From positions 1 through 64,000 of the forward strand of contig NZ_WIXM01000015.1 in NCBI RefSeq assembly GCF_010993965.1: DNA of 64,000 nt, in the 5' to 3' direction. Origin of the DNA: Gracilibacillus sp. YIM 98692. GTDB taxonomy: Bacteria > Bacillota > Bacilli > Bacillales > Amphibacillaceae. Below, in pieces: positions 1 through 8,302 of the stretch (its first letter is position 1; every line of letters starts with the position of its first letter). The notes beneath the pieces are model-generated. The model saw nothing but the letters and a program-made list of their open reading frames with translations. It was not told the DNA's origin and searched no databases. The position numbers and the translations under genes are program-made.

Positions 1-2
1 GT

Positions 3-47
3 AAGGTGAAACACCCTGAAACCCGAAGACAAGAAGGCACTATTTAA
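3..47 (+). other. possible C-terminal tail of an upstream gene
   Basis: One frame is open from the left edge to a TAA at 45-47, encoding 14 residues rich in charged amino acids. It could be the end of a gene that starts before the window or chance. Apart from the repeat remnant at 61-125 I see nothing else in 1-345: no convincing promoter, RNA gene or longer reading frame. Confidence 0.15.
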
Positions 48-60
48 TTCCTGTTTTCTA

Positions 61-125
61 CTCTACCGTGGAAAGCGAAGTATCTTGCCGAAGCGATTCT
101 TTGCACTTAGCTTCGGAAGAGTGGT
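61..125. repeat. remnant of GC-rich palindromic Bacillaceae-type repeat
   Basis: The stretch GGAAAGCGAAGTAT followed by GAAGCG matches one arm of the larger palindromic repeat at 53182-53291. It also contains its own inverted repeat, CCGAAGC/GCTTCGG. It looks like a degenerate copy. Confidence 0.45.
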
Positions 126-345
126 AGAAAGCCATGCTACAGTTATTGCGTCGTATATGGATATGGTGCAAAAGAGTATTTTTAAAAAAGCCAATCTTTT
201 GGAAAACAGCCTAACGATTATTTGGAAGAGAGATTGCCAGATGACAATTACTTGAACTTTTGGTACATTATATAAACAGGTGTTAGGACTTAAGTTTCAA
301 AAGCTTCTCTGCAAGTTAATCAAGCATTAAAGGACGTTCCTATTT

Positions 346-804
346 ATGTATAAAATTATATCCTGGATGTTGGTTGTGGTTTGGATGGTATTTATTTTTT
401 ACCTTTCTCATCAGCCAGCTGTTGACTCTAATCAATTAAGTACAAATGTTACAGAGGAAATTATCGAAAAGGTCGAAAAAGTGAGACAAGATAATAATTG
501 GAATATACCTGAAATGAATCATATTGTAAGGAAGTATGCACATTTTCTCGTTTATTTCGTATTAGGAATATTAGTGATGCATGCTTATAATAGCAGTGGA
601 TTTTCCAAAAGGAAAGCTACTGTTGCAGCTTTTATTACTTGTTTGGGATATGCTATATCAGATGAATTTCACCAGCGTTTTATTGATGGAAGAGGATCGC
701 AAGTAATGGATGTGATTATTGATAGTGGTGGAGCTATTATCGGAATCATAGTATGGTTTTTCTTATATAAAATAATAAAACGATCTGGCAGAATTCCTGA
801 TTAA
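346..804 (+). CDS. VanZ family membrane protein
   Basis: A 152-residue protein with an N-terminal membrane segment, then the VanZ-type motif FYLSHQP, a conserved RKYAHFLVYFVLG segment, and SDEFHQRFIDGRGSQ before a final hydrophobic helix. This arrangement is typical of the VanZ family, whose founding member gives low-level teicoplanin resistance; most Bacillaceae members have no known role. The length is normal. The start at 346 has a moderate Shine-Dalgarno (AAGGAC) about ten bases upstream. It is followed by a separate gene on the same strand, with no sign of a van cluster, so a role in glycopeptide resistance should not be assumed. Confidence 0.85.
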   Translation: MYKIISWMLVVVWMVFIFYLSHQPAVDSNQLSTNVTEEIIEKVEKVRQDNNWNIPEMNHIVRKYAHFLVYFVLGILVMHAYNSSGFSKRKATVAAFITCLGYAISDEFHQRFIDGRGSQVMDVIIDSGGAIIGIIVWFFLYKIIKRSGRIPD

Positions 805-905
805 TAGTCATCTATTATTTTTATTGTATCCTGTAACATAATGGAAATGGCAGTAAATAGAATGATATAATAATAGAATAGTTTCATGGCAGAAGGATGG
901 GGTGT

Positions 906-1703
906 ATGGATTTACTTTATAACTTGTTTCAAATTTCTTTGAAATCAGGCGAAGAAATAATGTCGGTATATGACAAAGAATTTGAGGTAGAATTGAAACC
1001 AGATAATTCTCCAGTAACAGCAGCAGATAAACGAGCACATCAGATAATTACGAAGGGGCTTGAAGAACGAGATAAATCTATCCCCATAATCAGTGAGGAA
1101 GGGGAGATTTCCCCTTATCAGGAACGGAAAGATTGGGGACAATTTTGGCTAGTCGATCCACTAGATGGGACAAAAAATTTTGTGAAAAGAAATGGAGAAT
1201 TTACAGTTAACATTGCACTAATTAATGACTGTTATCCAATATTAGGTGCTATCTATGCTCCAGCTTTTGATATATTTTATTTTGGACAAGAGGGAAAAGG
1301 AGCTTATAAATTGGAGAATGCTTCTCAATATAGTGAGTCCATAAAAAGTACAGAAGAATTAATCGAAAAAAGTATTTGTTTACCAGAAAAAAATAATCGA
1401 ACAAAAATGAGAGTAGTCGCGAGTCGTTCCTATCTATCTCCTGAAACCAAGGCATTTATGAATCGTTTTGAAAAGGAAGTGGAAGTTGTATCCTCAGGCA
1501 GCTCTTTGAAATTTTGCTTAGTAGCGGAAGGACAAGCAGATTATTATCCTCGTTATGCCCCTACAATGGAATGGGATACAGGAGCTGGACAAGCGATTGT
1601 GGAAGCGGCAGGGGGTAAAGTTACAAAGCATTCCAACGGCCAAAGGTTTCGTTACAATCGTGAAAATATGAAAAATGAATGGTTTTTAGTTGAAAGACTA
1701 TAA
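906..1703 (+). CDS. cysQ: 3'(2'),5'-bisphosphate nucleotidase / inositol monophosphatase family (CysQ-like)
   Basis: A 265-residue, lithium-sensitive type magnesium phosphatase. CysQ enzymes hydrolyse 3'-phosphoadenosine 5'-phosphate, a by-product of sulfate assimilation. Visible motifs are SPVTAADKRAH near the N-terminus, the metal ligands ISEEGE, the signature WLVDPLDGTKNF, GEFTVNIAL and the C-terminal MEWDTGAGQAIVEAAGG, all of which favour CysQ over myo-inositol phosphatases. An in-frame ATG exists at 897, but AGAAGGA at 891-897 sits about eight bases before 906, and the family usually begins near this point. A bidirectional terminator follows. Confidence 0.85.
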   Translation: MDLLYNLFQISLKSGEEIMSVYDKEFEVELKPDNSPVTAADKRAHQIITKGLEERDKSIPIISEEGEISPYQERKDWGQFWLVDPLDGTKNFVKRNGEFTVNIALINDCYPILGAIYAPAFDIFYFGQEGKGAYKLENASQYSESIKSTEELIEKSICLPEKNNRTKMRVVASRSYLSPETKAFMNRFEKEVEVVSSGSSLKFCLVAEGQADYYPRYAPTMEWDTGAGQAIVEAAGGKVTKHSNGQRFRYNRENMKNEWFLVERL

Positions 1704-1720
1704 AGGAAGACAAGTATACG

Positions 1721-1760
1721 AAAAAGCCTATCCTCAATACTATAAAGGATAGGCTTTTAA
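1721..1760. terminator. bidirectional terminator between convergent genes
   Basis: AAAAGCCTATCCT pairs with AGGATAGGCTTTT across a short loop. A-rich and T-rich flanks on both sides let it stop both the CysQ-like gene and the symporter operon that converges on it. Confidence 0.8.
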
Positions 1761-1773
1761 ATTTTTCTTTATA

Positions 1774-3273
1774 TTATCCTATTTTTTTTAAAAATAGTTC
1801 TTCGCTTTTTTCGTTTGATGTTAGGCCGCTTATGATTCCCATTATGACGAAAGCAGCTAATGAACTAAAGAACATTGCTATAAAAATATTTTCGATGACG
1901 TTTAGAGATGTAAAGACAACATATAAGGTAGCGCCTGTGACTAGTGCTGCGATTGCGCCGTAGTTATTAGCACGTTTCCAGAAATAACCCAATGTAATCG
2001 GTGCGATAATTCCAGAGATAATTGCTGAAAAGCTGAATTGAATTAAGAATGCTAAAGACTCTGGTCTTTCTAATGAGAAATATAGAGACAATAGACCAAC
2101 AACGATAAGAGAGCCTTTTGCAACTTTTAACGATTGACGTTCTAGTTGCTTTTCTCCTATTTTTTTGGAAGAAACAATAGGTGCTAGAACACGATAAAAG
2201 TCATTTCCGATACTTGTTGTGATCCCTAGGTATAGACTGTCTGTACTAGATAGAATCGCTGAGATAATCCCTACAATCATGATCGCTGCGATGAAGCTTG
2301 GGAACGCATCGATAATATAAGCAGGAATAGCAGCGTCAGCACTTTCTAATGTTGGGAATAATACACGTGCTGCAAGTCCGCCAAGTACCATTAATGTAGC
2401 AATGACAAAAAGTACTAATCCTGCAGATAAAGTAAATGGTGCAAGATCTTCTTCTGTTTCAATCGATAATACTTTATTTAATAAGTGCGGCATTAAGATA
2501 AAACTAAACAGTAAAAATTGTACAGCCATAATGGCTAGGACACTATTATATGGACCACTGTCAGCTACTGCAGCCGTTAAATTTGGATCAATCGCAGCTA
2601 ACTTGTCTGTTAACTCACCAAATACATTGAAGCCACCGCCGATTGTCCAAAAGAAAGAGACAACAATAAAGATAGAAGTAATTGCCATAAGAATCCCTTG
2701 GATCCCATCTGTAATCATTTGGGCGAATGCGCCGCCAAGTCCAATGTAAAGAATGGTAATCGTAACACCGATGATAATACCCCAAACATATGGAATGTTA
2801 AGCACTGTTTCAAAGATAGTAGCTAGTCCAACATTTTGACCAACAATATAATAAACATTAAATAAGATCAATAAAGAAACGAGTACTTGAAGTGCTTTAG
2901 AGTTATATCTTCTTCCAAGCCATTCTGGTAACGTAGAAACGCGGCCAAATTTTTTCCCATAACGCCAAAAGGTTTTTGCAAAAAGTAACAGTCCAACCCA
3001 TGAAACACCAAAGCATCCAAGCGTGTACCATAGTACAGCTGTTCCATATTCATAAGCTAAACCTGGTACCCCGATAAATAAATTCGCACTGGCATAGGAA
3101 GCGGCAAAACTTGCGCCGACAAGCCATGGGCTAACCTTTCCACGTGCTGTCGCAAATCCATTCATAGATTGACTATGAGCTCTTCCTTTCTTTCCAATCC
3201 AAGTAACTACCCCAAAATAGATGGCTAATAATATAATAACGGTCCAAAGTAATACACCAGAACTAGTAATCAT
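1774..3273 (-). CDS. sodium:solute symporter (SSS family)
   Basis: A 499-residue polytopic membrane protein with about 13 hydrophobic segments. It has the SSS hallmarks GASFAASYASANLFIG in the first third, a Trp/Gly-rich YIGLGGAFAQMITDGIQG segment and ISAILSSTDSLYLGI later. The family uses sodium to take up carboxylates, amino acids, sugars or pantothenate. It is the last gene of a minus-strand operon encoding an acyl-CoA ligase and thiolases, so a short-chain keto- or carboxylic acid is a reasonable substrate guess. The S-box control also leaves a methionine-related solute possible. A 31-residue membrane peptide is encoded immediately upstream. Confidence 0.9.
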   Translation of the reverse strand: MITSSGVLLWTVIILLAIYFGVVTWIGKKGRAHSQSMNGFATARGKVSPWLVGASFAASYASANLFIGVPGLAYEYGTAVLWYTLGCFGVSWVGLLLFAKTFWRYGKKFGRVSTLPEWLGRRYNSKALQVLVSLLILFNVYYIVGQNVGLATIFETVLNIPYVWGIIIGVTITILYIGLGGAFAQMITDGIQGILMAITSIFIVVSFFWTIGGGFNVFGELTDKLAAIDPNLTAAVADSGPYNSVLAIMAVQFLLFSFILMPHLLNKVLSIETEEDLAPFTLSAGLVLFVIATLMVLGGLAARVLFPTLESADAAIPAYIIDAFPSFIAAIMIVGIISAILSSTDSLYLGITTSIGNDFYRVLAPIVSSKKIGEKQLERQSLKVAKGSLIVVGLLSLYFSLERPESLAFLIQFSFSAIISGIIAPITLGYFWKRANNYGAIAALVTGATLYVVFTSLNVIENIFIAMFFSSLAAFVIMGIISGLTSNEKSEELFLKKIG

Positions 3274-3276
3274 GAT

Positions 3277-3372
3277 TTATTGTTCCCCTTTCTTCTTTTT
3301 GTATATATTGACCCATAAAGTCAGTCCAACCAACCAAAATAAAGCAATCGCGAGAAAATAAGTAAGAATCAT
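3277..3372 (-). CDS. 31-residue single-helix membrane peptide, putative symporter accessory subunit
   Basis: Starts at ATG 3372-3370, which overlaps the stop of the DUF35 gene as ATGA, and ends four bases before the symporter start. A perfect AAAGGAGG lies six bases upstream of the ATG. The peptide is MILTYFLAIALFWLVGLTLW followed by a short polar end (VNIYKKKKGEQ): one hydrophobic helix and then a Lys-rich tail, giving an inside-positive C-terminus. Several SSS transporters are known to be encoded beside a small membrane accessory protein. Position, coupling and ribosome site make this a real gene; the accessory role is inferred. Confidence 0.75.
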   Translation of the reverse strand: MILTYFLAIALFWLVGLTLWVNIYKKKKGEQ

Positions 3373-3788
3373 TGCGTTTCCTCCTTTGTGAAAAATGGTA
3401 ATGTATGGTTCTCAATAACCTCAAATGACACTTTTACTTTCATCTTGTAAGCTAAATCTTCTTCCTTCACCAATAAATGTGTTAAGAGAGATGGCCCCTC
3501 TTCCAACTCGACGATTCCCACAACGTAAGGTGTTCGATCTTGCCAAGCTGGATGCCCTGCCCGATGAATCACACTCCAAGTTTTTAATGATCCACTACCA
3601 GATGCTTCTTTCCAAGTTAAATCATCAGAAAGGCAGTGAGGACAGTGTTCTCGGGGATAAAAGACCCACTCTTGACAACTATTACATTGTTGAATCGATA
3701 ACTTTCCAGCTGCGACACTGTCCCAAAATGGTTTGCTCACAGGTGTTATCGTTGGTCCTGGTAAAGAAATGTTCTGTAAGGAACTCAT
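3369..3788 (-). CDS. DUF35 OB-fold / Zn-ribbon protein, partner of thiolase-like protein
   Basis: A 139-residue protein with an N-terminal helix, a rubredoxin-like Zn ribbon (CNSCQEWVFYPREHCPHC; four Cys in two pairs around residues 35-55) and a C-terminal OB fold. DUF35 proteins such as ChsH2 bind Cys-poor SCP2-thiolase-like proteins to form aldolases or acyl-CoA handling complexes. The gene overlaps the upstream thiolase-like gene by ATGA and the downstream peptide gene by ATGA, which implies translational coupling and fixed stoichiometry. Substrate cannot be read from the sequence. Confidence 0.85.
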   Translation of the reverse strand: MSSLQNISLPGPTITPVSKPFWDSVAAGKLSIQQCNSCQEWVFYPREHCPHCLSDDLTWKEASGSGSLKTWSVIHRAGHPAWQDRTPYVVGIVELEEGPSLLTHLLVKEEDLAYKMKVKVSFEVIENHTLPFFTKEETQ

Positions 3789-4945
3789 CTTTCACCTCCT
3801 AACACAAGCGCCGTTGTTTCACTTAACGTAGCTCCGTTTCCGGTAACAAGTGCTTGTTTTGCATTTGGTATTTGTCGGTTTCCGCCGTCACCACGTAACT
3901 GAACAACCGCTTCAACGACATGAGACATCCCGCCAGCTAAGTCAGCTTGCCCAAAGCCTAATTGACCTCCGTGTGTGTTTAAAGGATAGTCTCCATCATG
4001 GCCAAAGCTGTGGTTTTTCACAAATTCCCCGAATTCGCCAGGCTTACAAAGACCTGTACTTTCAAGAGTTGTGGCAACAACACTTGTATAACAGTCATAT
4101 AAAGACAGCAGATCGATGTCCTCGATATAAGTTTCAGCCTGTTTCAACGCATGAGGGATTGAGTAGCTAAACGGAAGTGCGTCGATGTCCGGCGCTTGGC
4201 TGACTGCACGGTGTGTGATTTTTTCACCAGCACCTTTTAGGTATACGGGTTTCTTGTTTGATTTTTTGGCTTTTTCTTCTGATGTCACGACAACGGCTGC
4301 TCCTCCAGCAACAGGCATGACGATTTCTAGCAAATGAAGCGGATCTGATATGACCGGTGATTGCAAAATATCTTTCACTTCTAATGGCTTGCCGTAAAAG
4401 ATTGCATTTGGATTTAACTGAGCATTTTTTCTTGCCCAATAAGCAATTTCTGCAAATTCTTCTTGTGTCGATCCGTGTTTTTCCATATGCTGTCGTTTTA
4501 ATAGAGCATAGGAGGTGTTGGCTCCCGAAGCTCCGAATGGAACATCAAACTCACGGATCGGGTTACGGTTTGGCGAACGTAACGCTTCTCCTTTTTCATT
4601 TTTGTTTGCTAGTACACAAACAACCGTTTCACACATTCCTGCTTGAATTGCTGCAGCTGCTCTCCAAATCATCCCAGGCCCAGTCGCTCCTCCAAGATCA
4701 ACTGTATTGGACATGGTTGGATTTATGCCTAAGTATTCAGAAACCGTTGCTGGTACATGCTGCGGTGTTTCCCCAACTTGAGGACCGACAAGAAGGCCAT
4801 CAATTTCTTCTTTAGAAATCCCAGCATCTTGAATTGCTAATCGAGTAGCTTCAGCAATTAAACCTAATGTTGTTTTTCCTTCTGAATAGCGTACAGGTTT
4901 TAATTCACCGATACCAATAATGGCACCTTGTAATCTATTACTCAT
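3785..4945 (-). CDS. thiolase-like protein lacking the nucleophilic Cys (SCP2-thiolase / aldolase-like)
   Basis: A 386-residue member of the thiolase superfamily. The N-terminal region keeps the fold signatures (IQDAGISKEEIDGLL; VDLGGATGPGMIWRAAAAI near residues 80-100), but the usual nucleophilic Cys is replaced within the GGATG stretch. The C-terminal NTHGGQLGFGQADLAGG is present. Cys-less homologues paired with DUF35 proteins, such as Ltp2 with ChsH2, act as retro-aldolases on acyl-CoA side chains rather than as thiolases. The start codon shares a base with the stop of the synthetase gene (TAATG), and its 3' end overlaps the DUF35 gene. A true thiolase is encoded earlier in the same operon. 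Confidence 0.8.
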   Translation of the reverse strand: MSNRLQGAIIGIGELKPVRYSEGKTTLGLIAEATRLAIQDAGISKEEIDGLLVGPQVGETPQHVPATVSEYLGINPTMSNTVDLGGATGPGMIWRAAAAIQAGMCETVVCVLANKNEKGEALRSPNRNPIREFDVPFGASGANTSYALLKRQHMEKHGSTQEEFAEIAYWARKNAQLNPNAIFYGKPLEVKDILQSPVISDPLHLLEIVMPVAGGAAVVVTSEEKAKKSNKKPVYLKGAGEKITHRAVSQAPDIDALPFSYSIPHALKQAETYIEDIDLLSLYDCYTSVVATTLESTGLCKPGEFGEFVKNHSFGHDGDYPLNTHGGQLGFGQADLAGGMSHVVEAVVQLRGDGGNRQIPNAKQALVTGNGATLSETTALVLGGER

Positions 4946-6891
4946 TAAAAATACTCCTTTTCTGACAGGCGAGAGAATGATTGTAAGCTAGATGGATTCT
5001 TCAAGGAAGCTTTATTTTTCACTTCATCTCCTAAAGCTGCCGTTTTCGCAGCACCTTCTACTTTTTTATCATTAATCGTATGCGGAATATCTTCCACCTG
5101 ATAGATTCTCTTAGGCACATGTCTTGGAGACGCTTTTGAACGAATTTGCTTTCGGATGTACGCTGCTAATTCTTCATTAAGATCATCTGTCACCAGACAT
5201 AACACAATTTCTTCGTCGTTATCCTTTGGCAGACCAAATACGATGGAATCTTTAATTTTTTCTATTTGTTCGATAATTCTGTAAATTTCGGCTGTACCAA
5301 TTCGAACACCACCAGGATTTAATGTTGTATCTGCACGTCCATAAATAATAAAGGCTTCATCAATTGTTTGTTCAGCAAAATCGCCGTGTGTCCAAATTCC
5401 CGGTCTTTTGGAAAAGTAGTTATTTCTATATCGTTGATCTCCACCTTCTCCAAAAAAGGTGAGAGGCATGCTTGGGAATGGCTGGGTACACACTAAGTCT
5501 CCTTTTTCCTCATAGACAGATGCACCTCGTTCGTCTAATACATCAACAGCCATTCCTAATGCCTTACAAGCAATTTCTCCACTTTTGACTGGATGTACTG
5601 GAGATCCCATGACAAAGCAACCAATAATTTCGGTTCCACCCGAAATGGAAGCTAGGTGCAGATCTTTTTTCACCGTTTGATAAATCCAATTGTACTGTTC
5701 TGGTACAAGTGGTGCACCACAAGATAAAATACTCTTTAACGATGATAGATCATGTGATTTTTGTAATTCGACACCTGCTTTCATTAATGTCTCCAAATAT
5801 TTAGGACTCGTGCCAAAGTGAGTAAGTCCAATTTCGTCAGCAATATCCCAAAGATGAGTTAAAGAATCTGAGCGAACAGGAGAACCATCATACAATAGAA
5901 TGGCTGCTTCACTAGCTAAGCCTGATACAAGCCAAGGATACATCATCCACGCAGTGTTGGTGTACCAAAATAGTACATCATCTTTGTGGACATCACTATG
6001 CAGTTGATGTTCTTTTACGTGCTGTAGTAGTGTTCCTCCGACAGAATGCACAATTGCTTTTGGTAATCCCGTTGTTCCAGATGTGTATAAAATATATAAA
6101 GGATGATTAAAAGATACTGGTTGAAAATCTGGTTCCAACGCTTCATTGTCACAAAGTGTTTCCCAACTACATGTTTTGACCTGTACGTCTGCTAATTCCC
6201 CTGATAATGTCACAACTGCTGATAGACTATCAATCGCCTCGGTTGTTTCTTTAATTTTGTCCGCAATATTGAATGGCTTTTCTTTATACTGATAGGACAA
6301 TTGTGAAATTAATACTTTTGGTTTTACTTGCCCGATTCGATCAATGATTCCTTTTGCTCCGAAGTCAGGAGAGCATGAAGTCCATACTGCACCTAAGGAA
6401 ACTGTTGCAATTAAAGCAACTAATCCATCTACACTATTGATCGTAACGCCAGCAACACGGTCTCCTTCTTTTAAGCCTAGACTTTTTAGACCTGCCTGAG
6501 CCTTTGCTACTAATATCTTTAGCTCCCTTAAGGTGATCGAACGTCTAACACCATTTTCATCAGCTTCATATGCAACGATACGGTCAAGGGACCCTCGTAA
6601 TAGATTTTCTGCAAAATTCAACTTAGCTTCCGGAAACCATGTAGCATCAGGCATGGATGAGCCAGGGGTGAAGATACGTTCTCCTTTTTCCCCGATAATT
6701 CCGGCATAGTCCCATACTGCTGACCAAAATTCAGGTAGATGTGAAATCGACCATCGATGTAACCGTTCATATGGAAATAACGGCTGGTTATTGAAATCAG
6801 CAAAAGCTTTTATATGAGATTGTTGAATCTGTTTTTCGGTAGGTTCCCAAAGGTATGGAGAACGCTTGGTTATCGTTTGTGCACTCATCAA
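4945..6891 (-). CDS. aacS: acetoacetyl-CoA synthetase-like acyl-CoA ligase
   Basis: About 648 residues, normal for acetoacetate-CoA ligase of the ANL superfamily, which activates acetoacetate (or a related acid) with ATP and CoA. The N-terminal region has the family-specific WEPTEKQI and FPEAKLNFAENLL. The P-loop motif YTSGTTGLPK is at residues 269-278, GISGGTEI-type adenine contacts follow, and the C-terminal NPGGVRIGTAEIY and NDKKVEG carry the hinge and catalytic Lys. It starts at TTG 6891 or ATG 6888; AAAGGA is seven bases before the TTG. It lies between a thiolase and a thiolase-like gene. Exact substrate is uncertain because S-box control is unusual for ketone-body use. Confidence 0.8.
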   Translation of the reverse strand: MMSAQTITKRSPYLWEPTEKQIQQSHIKAFADFNNQPLFPYERLHRWSISHLPEFWSAVWDYAGIIGEKGERIFTPGSSMPDATWFPEAKLNFAENLLRGSLDRIVAYEADENGVRRSITLRELKILVAKAQAGLKSLGLKEGDRVAGVTINSVDGLVALIATVSLGAVWTSCSPDFGAKGIIDRIGQVKPKVLISQLSYQYKEKPFNIADKIKETTEAIDSLSAVVTLSGELADVQVKTCSWETLCDNEALEPDFQPVSFNHPLYILYTSGTTGLPKAIVHSVGGTLLQHVKEHQLHSDVHKDDVLFWYTNTAWMMYPWLVSGLASEAAILLYDGSPVRSDSLTHLWDIADEIGLTHFGTSPKYLETLMKAGVELQKSHDLSSLKSILSCGAPLVPEQYNWIYQTVKKDLHLASISGGTEIIGCFVMGSPVHPVKSGEIACKALGMAVDVLDERGASVYEEKGDLVCTQPFPSMPLTFFGEGGDQRYRNNYFSKRPGIWTHGDFAEQTIDEAFIIYGRADTTLNPGGVRIGTAEIYRIIEQIEKIKDSIVFGLPKDNDEEIVLCLVTDDLNEELAAYIRKQIRSKASPRHVPKRIYQVEDIPHTINDKKVEGAAKTAALGDEVKNKASLKNPSSLQSFSRLSEKEYF

Positions 6892-6906
6892 AAACTCATC
6901 CTTTCA

Positions 6907-8064
6907 TTATGTCTTCGGAACTTCAAGTAGGATAGCTATTCCTTGGCCGCCACCGCCACATAAACTAGCAATCCCTTTGCCGCCTCCACGTCTTCTTAAT
7001 TCATGGGCGAGCGTTAATACGAGACGGAAGCCAGTTCCACCTAATGGATGACCGATAGCGATCGCACCTCCATTAACGTTCACTCGACTGTAATCTATAT
7101 CTAAATCTCTGCAGCTAGCTATGGCCACACTGGCAAAGGCTTCATTTATCTCAAATAAATCGATATCTTCTATTGATAAGTTGTGTTTTTTTAGTAGACG
7201 CTTGATTGCTTGGGAAGGTTTGGTTTGCAAACTAGCATCTGGTCCTGCTACCTCTGACCAATCAATAATTTCTGCTAACGGTAATTGTCCAATTTCTTTT
7301 GCTTTTTCTTCCGTAGTGACAATACCCACACTAGCTCCATCTGTCATTTGTGATGCATTCCCTGCTGTGATTGTTCCATTATTACCAAAGGCAGGGGAGA
7401 GACTAGCTAATTTTTCTTCGGTTGTACTACTTCGAATGCCCTCGTCTTGATCTAAAAAGTTTGCAATCGGTGCAATTTCTGAATCGAATCGTCCATTGGC
7501 TTGCGCTTGTGCTGCTCTCTGTTGAGAAAGTGCGGCGTATTGATCTTGATCTTGGCGACTGATATCAAATGTACGGTTTTTTTCATCAGTCAGCTCTCCC
7601 ATGGATTGATCAGTAAGGGAACACCATAAACCGTCGTGTAATAAGGTATCCGTTAATGGAGAATGACCAATCCCACTATTCATCCGAACATTTGCAACAT
7701 GCGGTGCATTAGTCATAGAATCAAATCCACCGACAATATATAAGTCTCCTTCTTTTAACAGAAGACGGCGAGAAGCATCTGTAATGGTTGCAATACCGCC
7801 CAAGCAAACATTATTTAATGTAATCGCAGGAATAGATGTATCGACTCCAGCTTGGAAAGCTGCTTGTCTTGCTGGGTTCTGACCTGATCCTGCTTGAATA
7901 ACTTGTGCAAGAAGAACTCCATCTGCATTTTTAGCTTGCGGATTTCTTTCTAGTAATGCTGTTAGAGCTTTAGTACCAAGCTCTGTCGCAGACAACTTCG
8001 CTAATGCTCCTTTCCATTTTCCGAAAGGAGTTCTTATTCCGTCTAACAGAACTATTTTCATCAT
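6907..8064 (-). CDS. acetyl-CoA acetyltransferase (thiolase)
   Basis: A canonical thiolase: nucleophilic Cys in LNNVCLGG (about residue 87), NEAFA, the catalytic His in AIAIGHPLGGTG and the second catalytic Cys in SLCGGGGQG near the C-terminus. It would interconvert acetoacetyl-CoA (or another 3-ketoacyl-CoA) and acetyl-CoA. ATGATG at 8064/8061 follows AAAAGGGGAC with good spacing, so the in-frame ATG at 8082 is not preferred; that upstream ATG also sits against the riboswitch terminator. First gene of the S-box operon, 15 bases before the synthetase. Confidence 0.9.
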   Translation of the reverse strand: MMKIVLLDGIRTPFGKWKGALAKLSATELGTKALTALLERNPQAKNADGVLLAQVIQAGSGQNPARQAAFQAGVDTSIPAITLNNVCLGGIATITDASRRLLLKEGDLYIVGGFDSMTNAPHVANVRMNSGIGHSPLTDTLLHDGLWCSLTDQSMGELTDEKNRTFDISRQDQDQYAALSQQRAAQAQANGRFDSEIAPIANFLDQDEGIRSSTTEEKLASLSPAFGNNGTITAGNASQMTDGASVGIVTTEEKAKEIGQLPLAEIIDWSEVAGPDASLQTKPSQAIKRLLKKHNLSIEDIDLFEINEAFASVAIASCRDLDIDYSRVNVNGGAIAIGHPLGGTGFRLVLTLAHELRRRGGGKGIASLCGGGGQGIAILLEVPKT

Positions 8065-8082
8065 TAAGTCCCCTTTTATCAT

Positions 8083-8117
8083 GTAAAAAATCCCTCTTCC
8101 AGTAAGAAGAGGGATTT
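8083..8117 (-). terminator. S-box expression-platform terminator
   Basis: On the minus strand, AATCCCTCTTC pairs with GAAGAGGGATT, followed by TTTTTT. The 5' arm CTCTTCTTA can instead pair with TAAGAAGAG, which overlaps the 3' side of the aptamer P1 stem (8140-8130). That gives mutually exclusive terminator and antiterminator folds, as in classical S-box leaders that turn genes off when SAM is abundant. Confidence 0.85.
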
Positions 8118-8134
8118 AAATTTATTTCACTCTT

Positions 8135-8240
8135 CTTATCATTCAGGAAGACCTCCTGCAGGAATTAGCACCTTATTAAGCAAAACTGCTTAATGGTTGC
8201 CGGGCATCATTGGGCCAGTCCCTCCGCCTCTCTGGATAAG
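8135..8240 (-). ncRNA. SAM-I riboswitch (S-box) aptamer
   Basis: Read on the minus strand, the leader carries the S-box core: CTTATCCAGAGAGGCGGAGG, GACTGGCCC, CCCGGCAACC, AAGGTGCTAATTCC, TGCAGG and a closing GATAAG. P1 is CTTATC (8240-8235) with GATAAG (8140-8135). The order of conserved blocks and the 106-base length match S-adenosylmethionine riboswitches of Firmicutes. A terminator and antiterminator follow directly, and the thiolase ribosome site lies just after them. I see no substitution in the core that would suggest a changed ligand. Confidence 0.93.
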
Positions 8241-8273
8241 ATAATCATTATTTCTAATATTTAATTGTCTACA

Positions 8274-8302
8274 ATCATAGCAAGCTATTAACCTTATGTC
8301 AA
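8274..8302 (-). promoter_or_regulatory. sigma-A promoter of the S-box operon
   Basis: On the minus strand TTGACA (8302-8297), a 17-base spacer and TATGAT (8279-8274) stand about 30 bases before the riboswitch. This is an almost consensus promoter. The rest of 8303-8570 is AT-rich divergent intergenic DNA in which I see no reliable second promoter for the plus-strand oxidoreductase. Confidence 0.85.

Noticed and set aside
346-804. Glycopeptide resistance cluster
   Set aside because: VanZ-like protein alone, with no vanH/A/X or regulator genes; the family is common in sensitive Bacillaceae.
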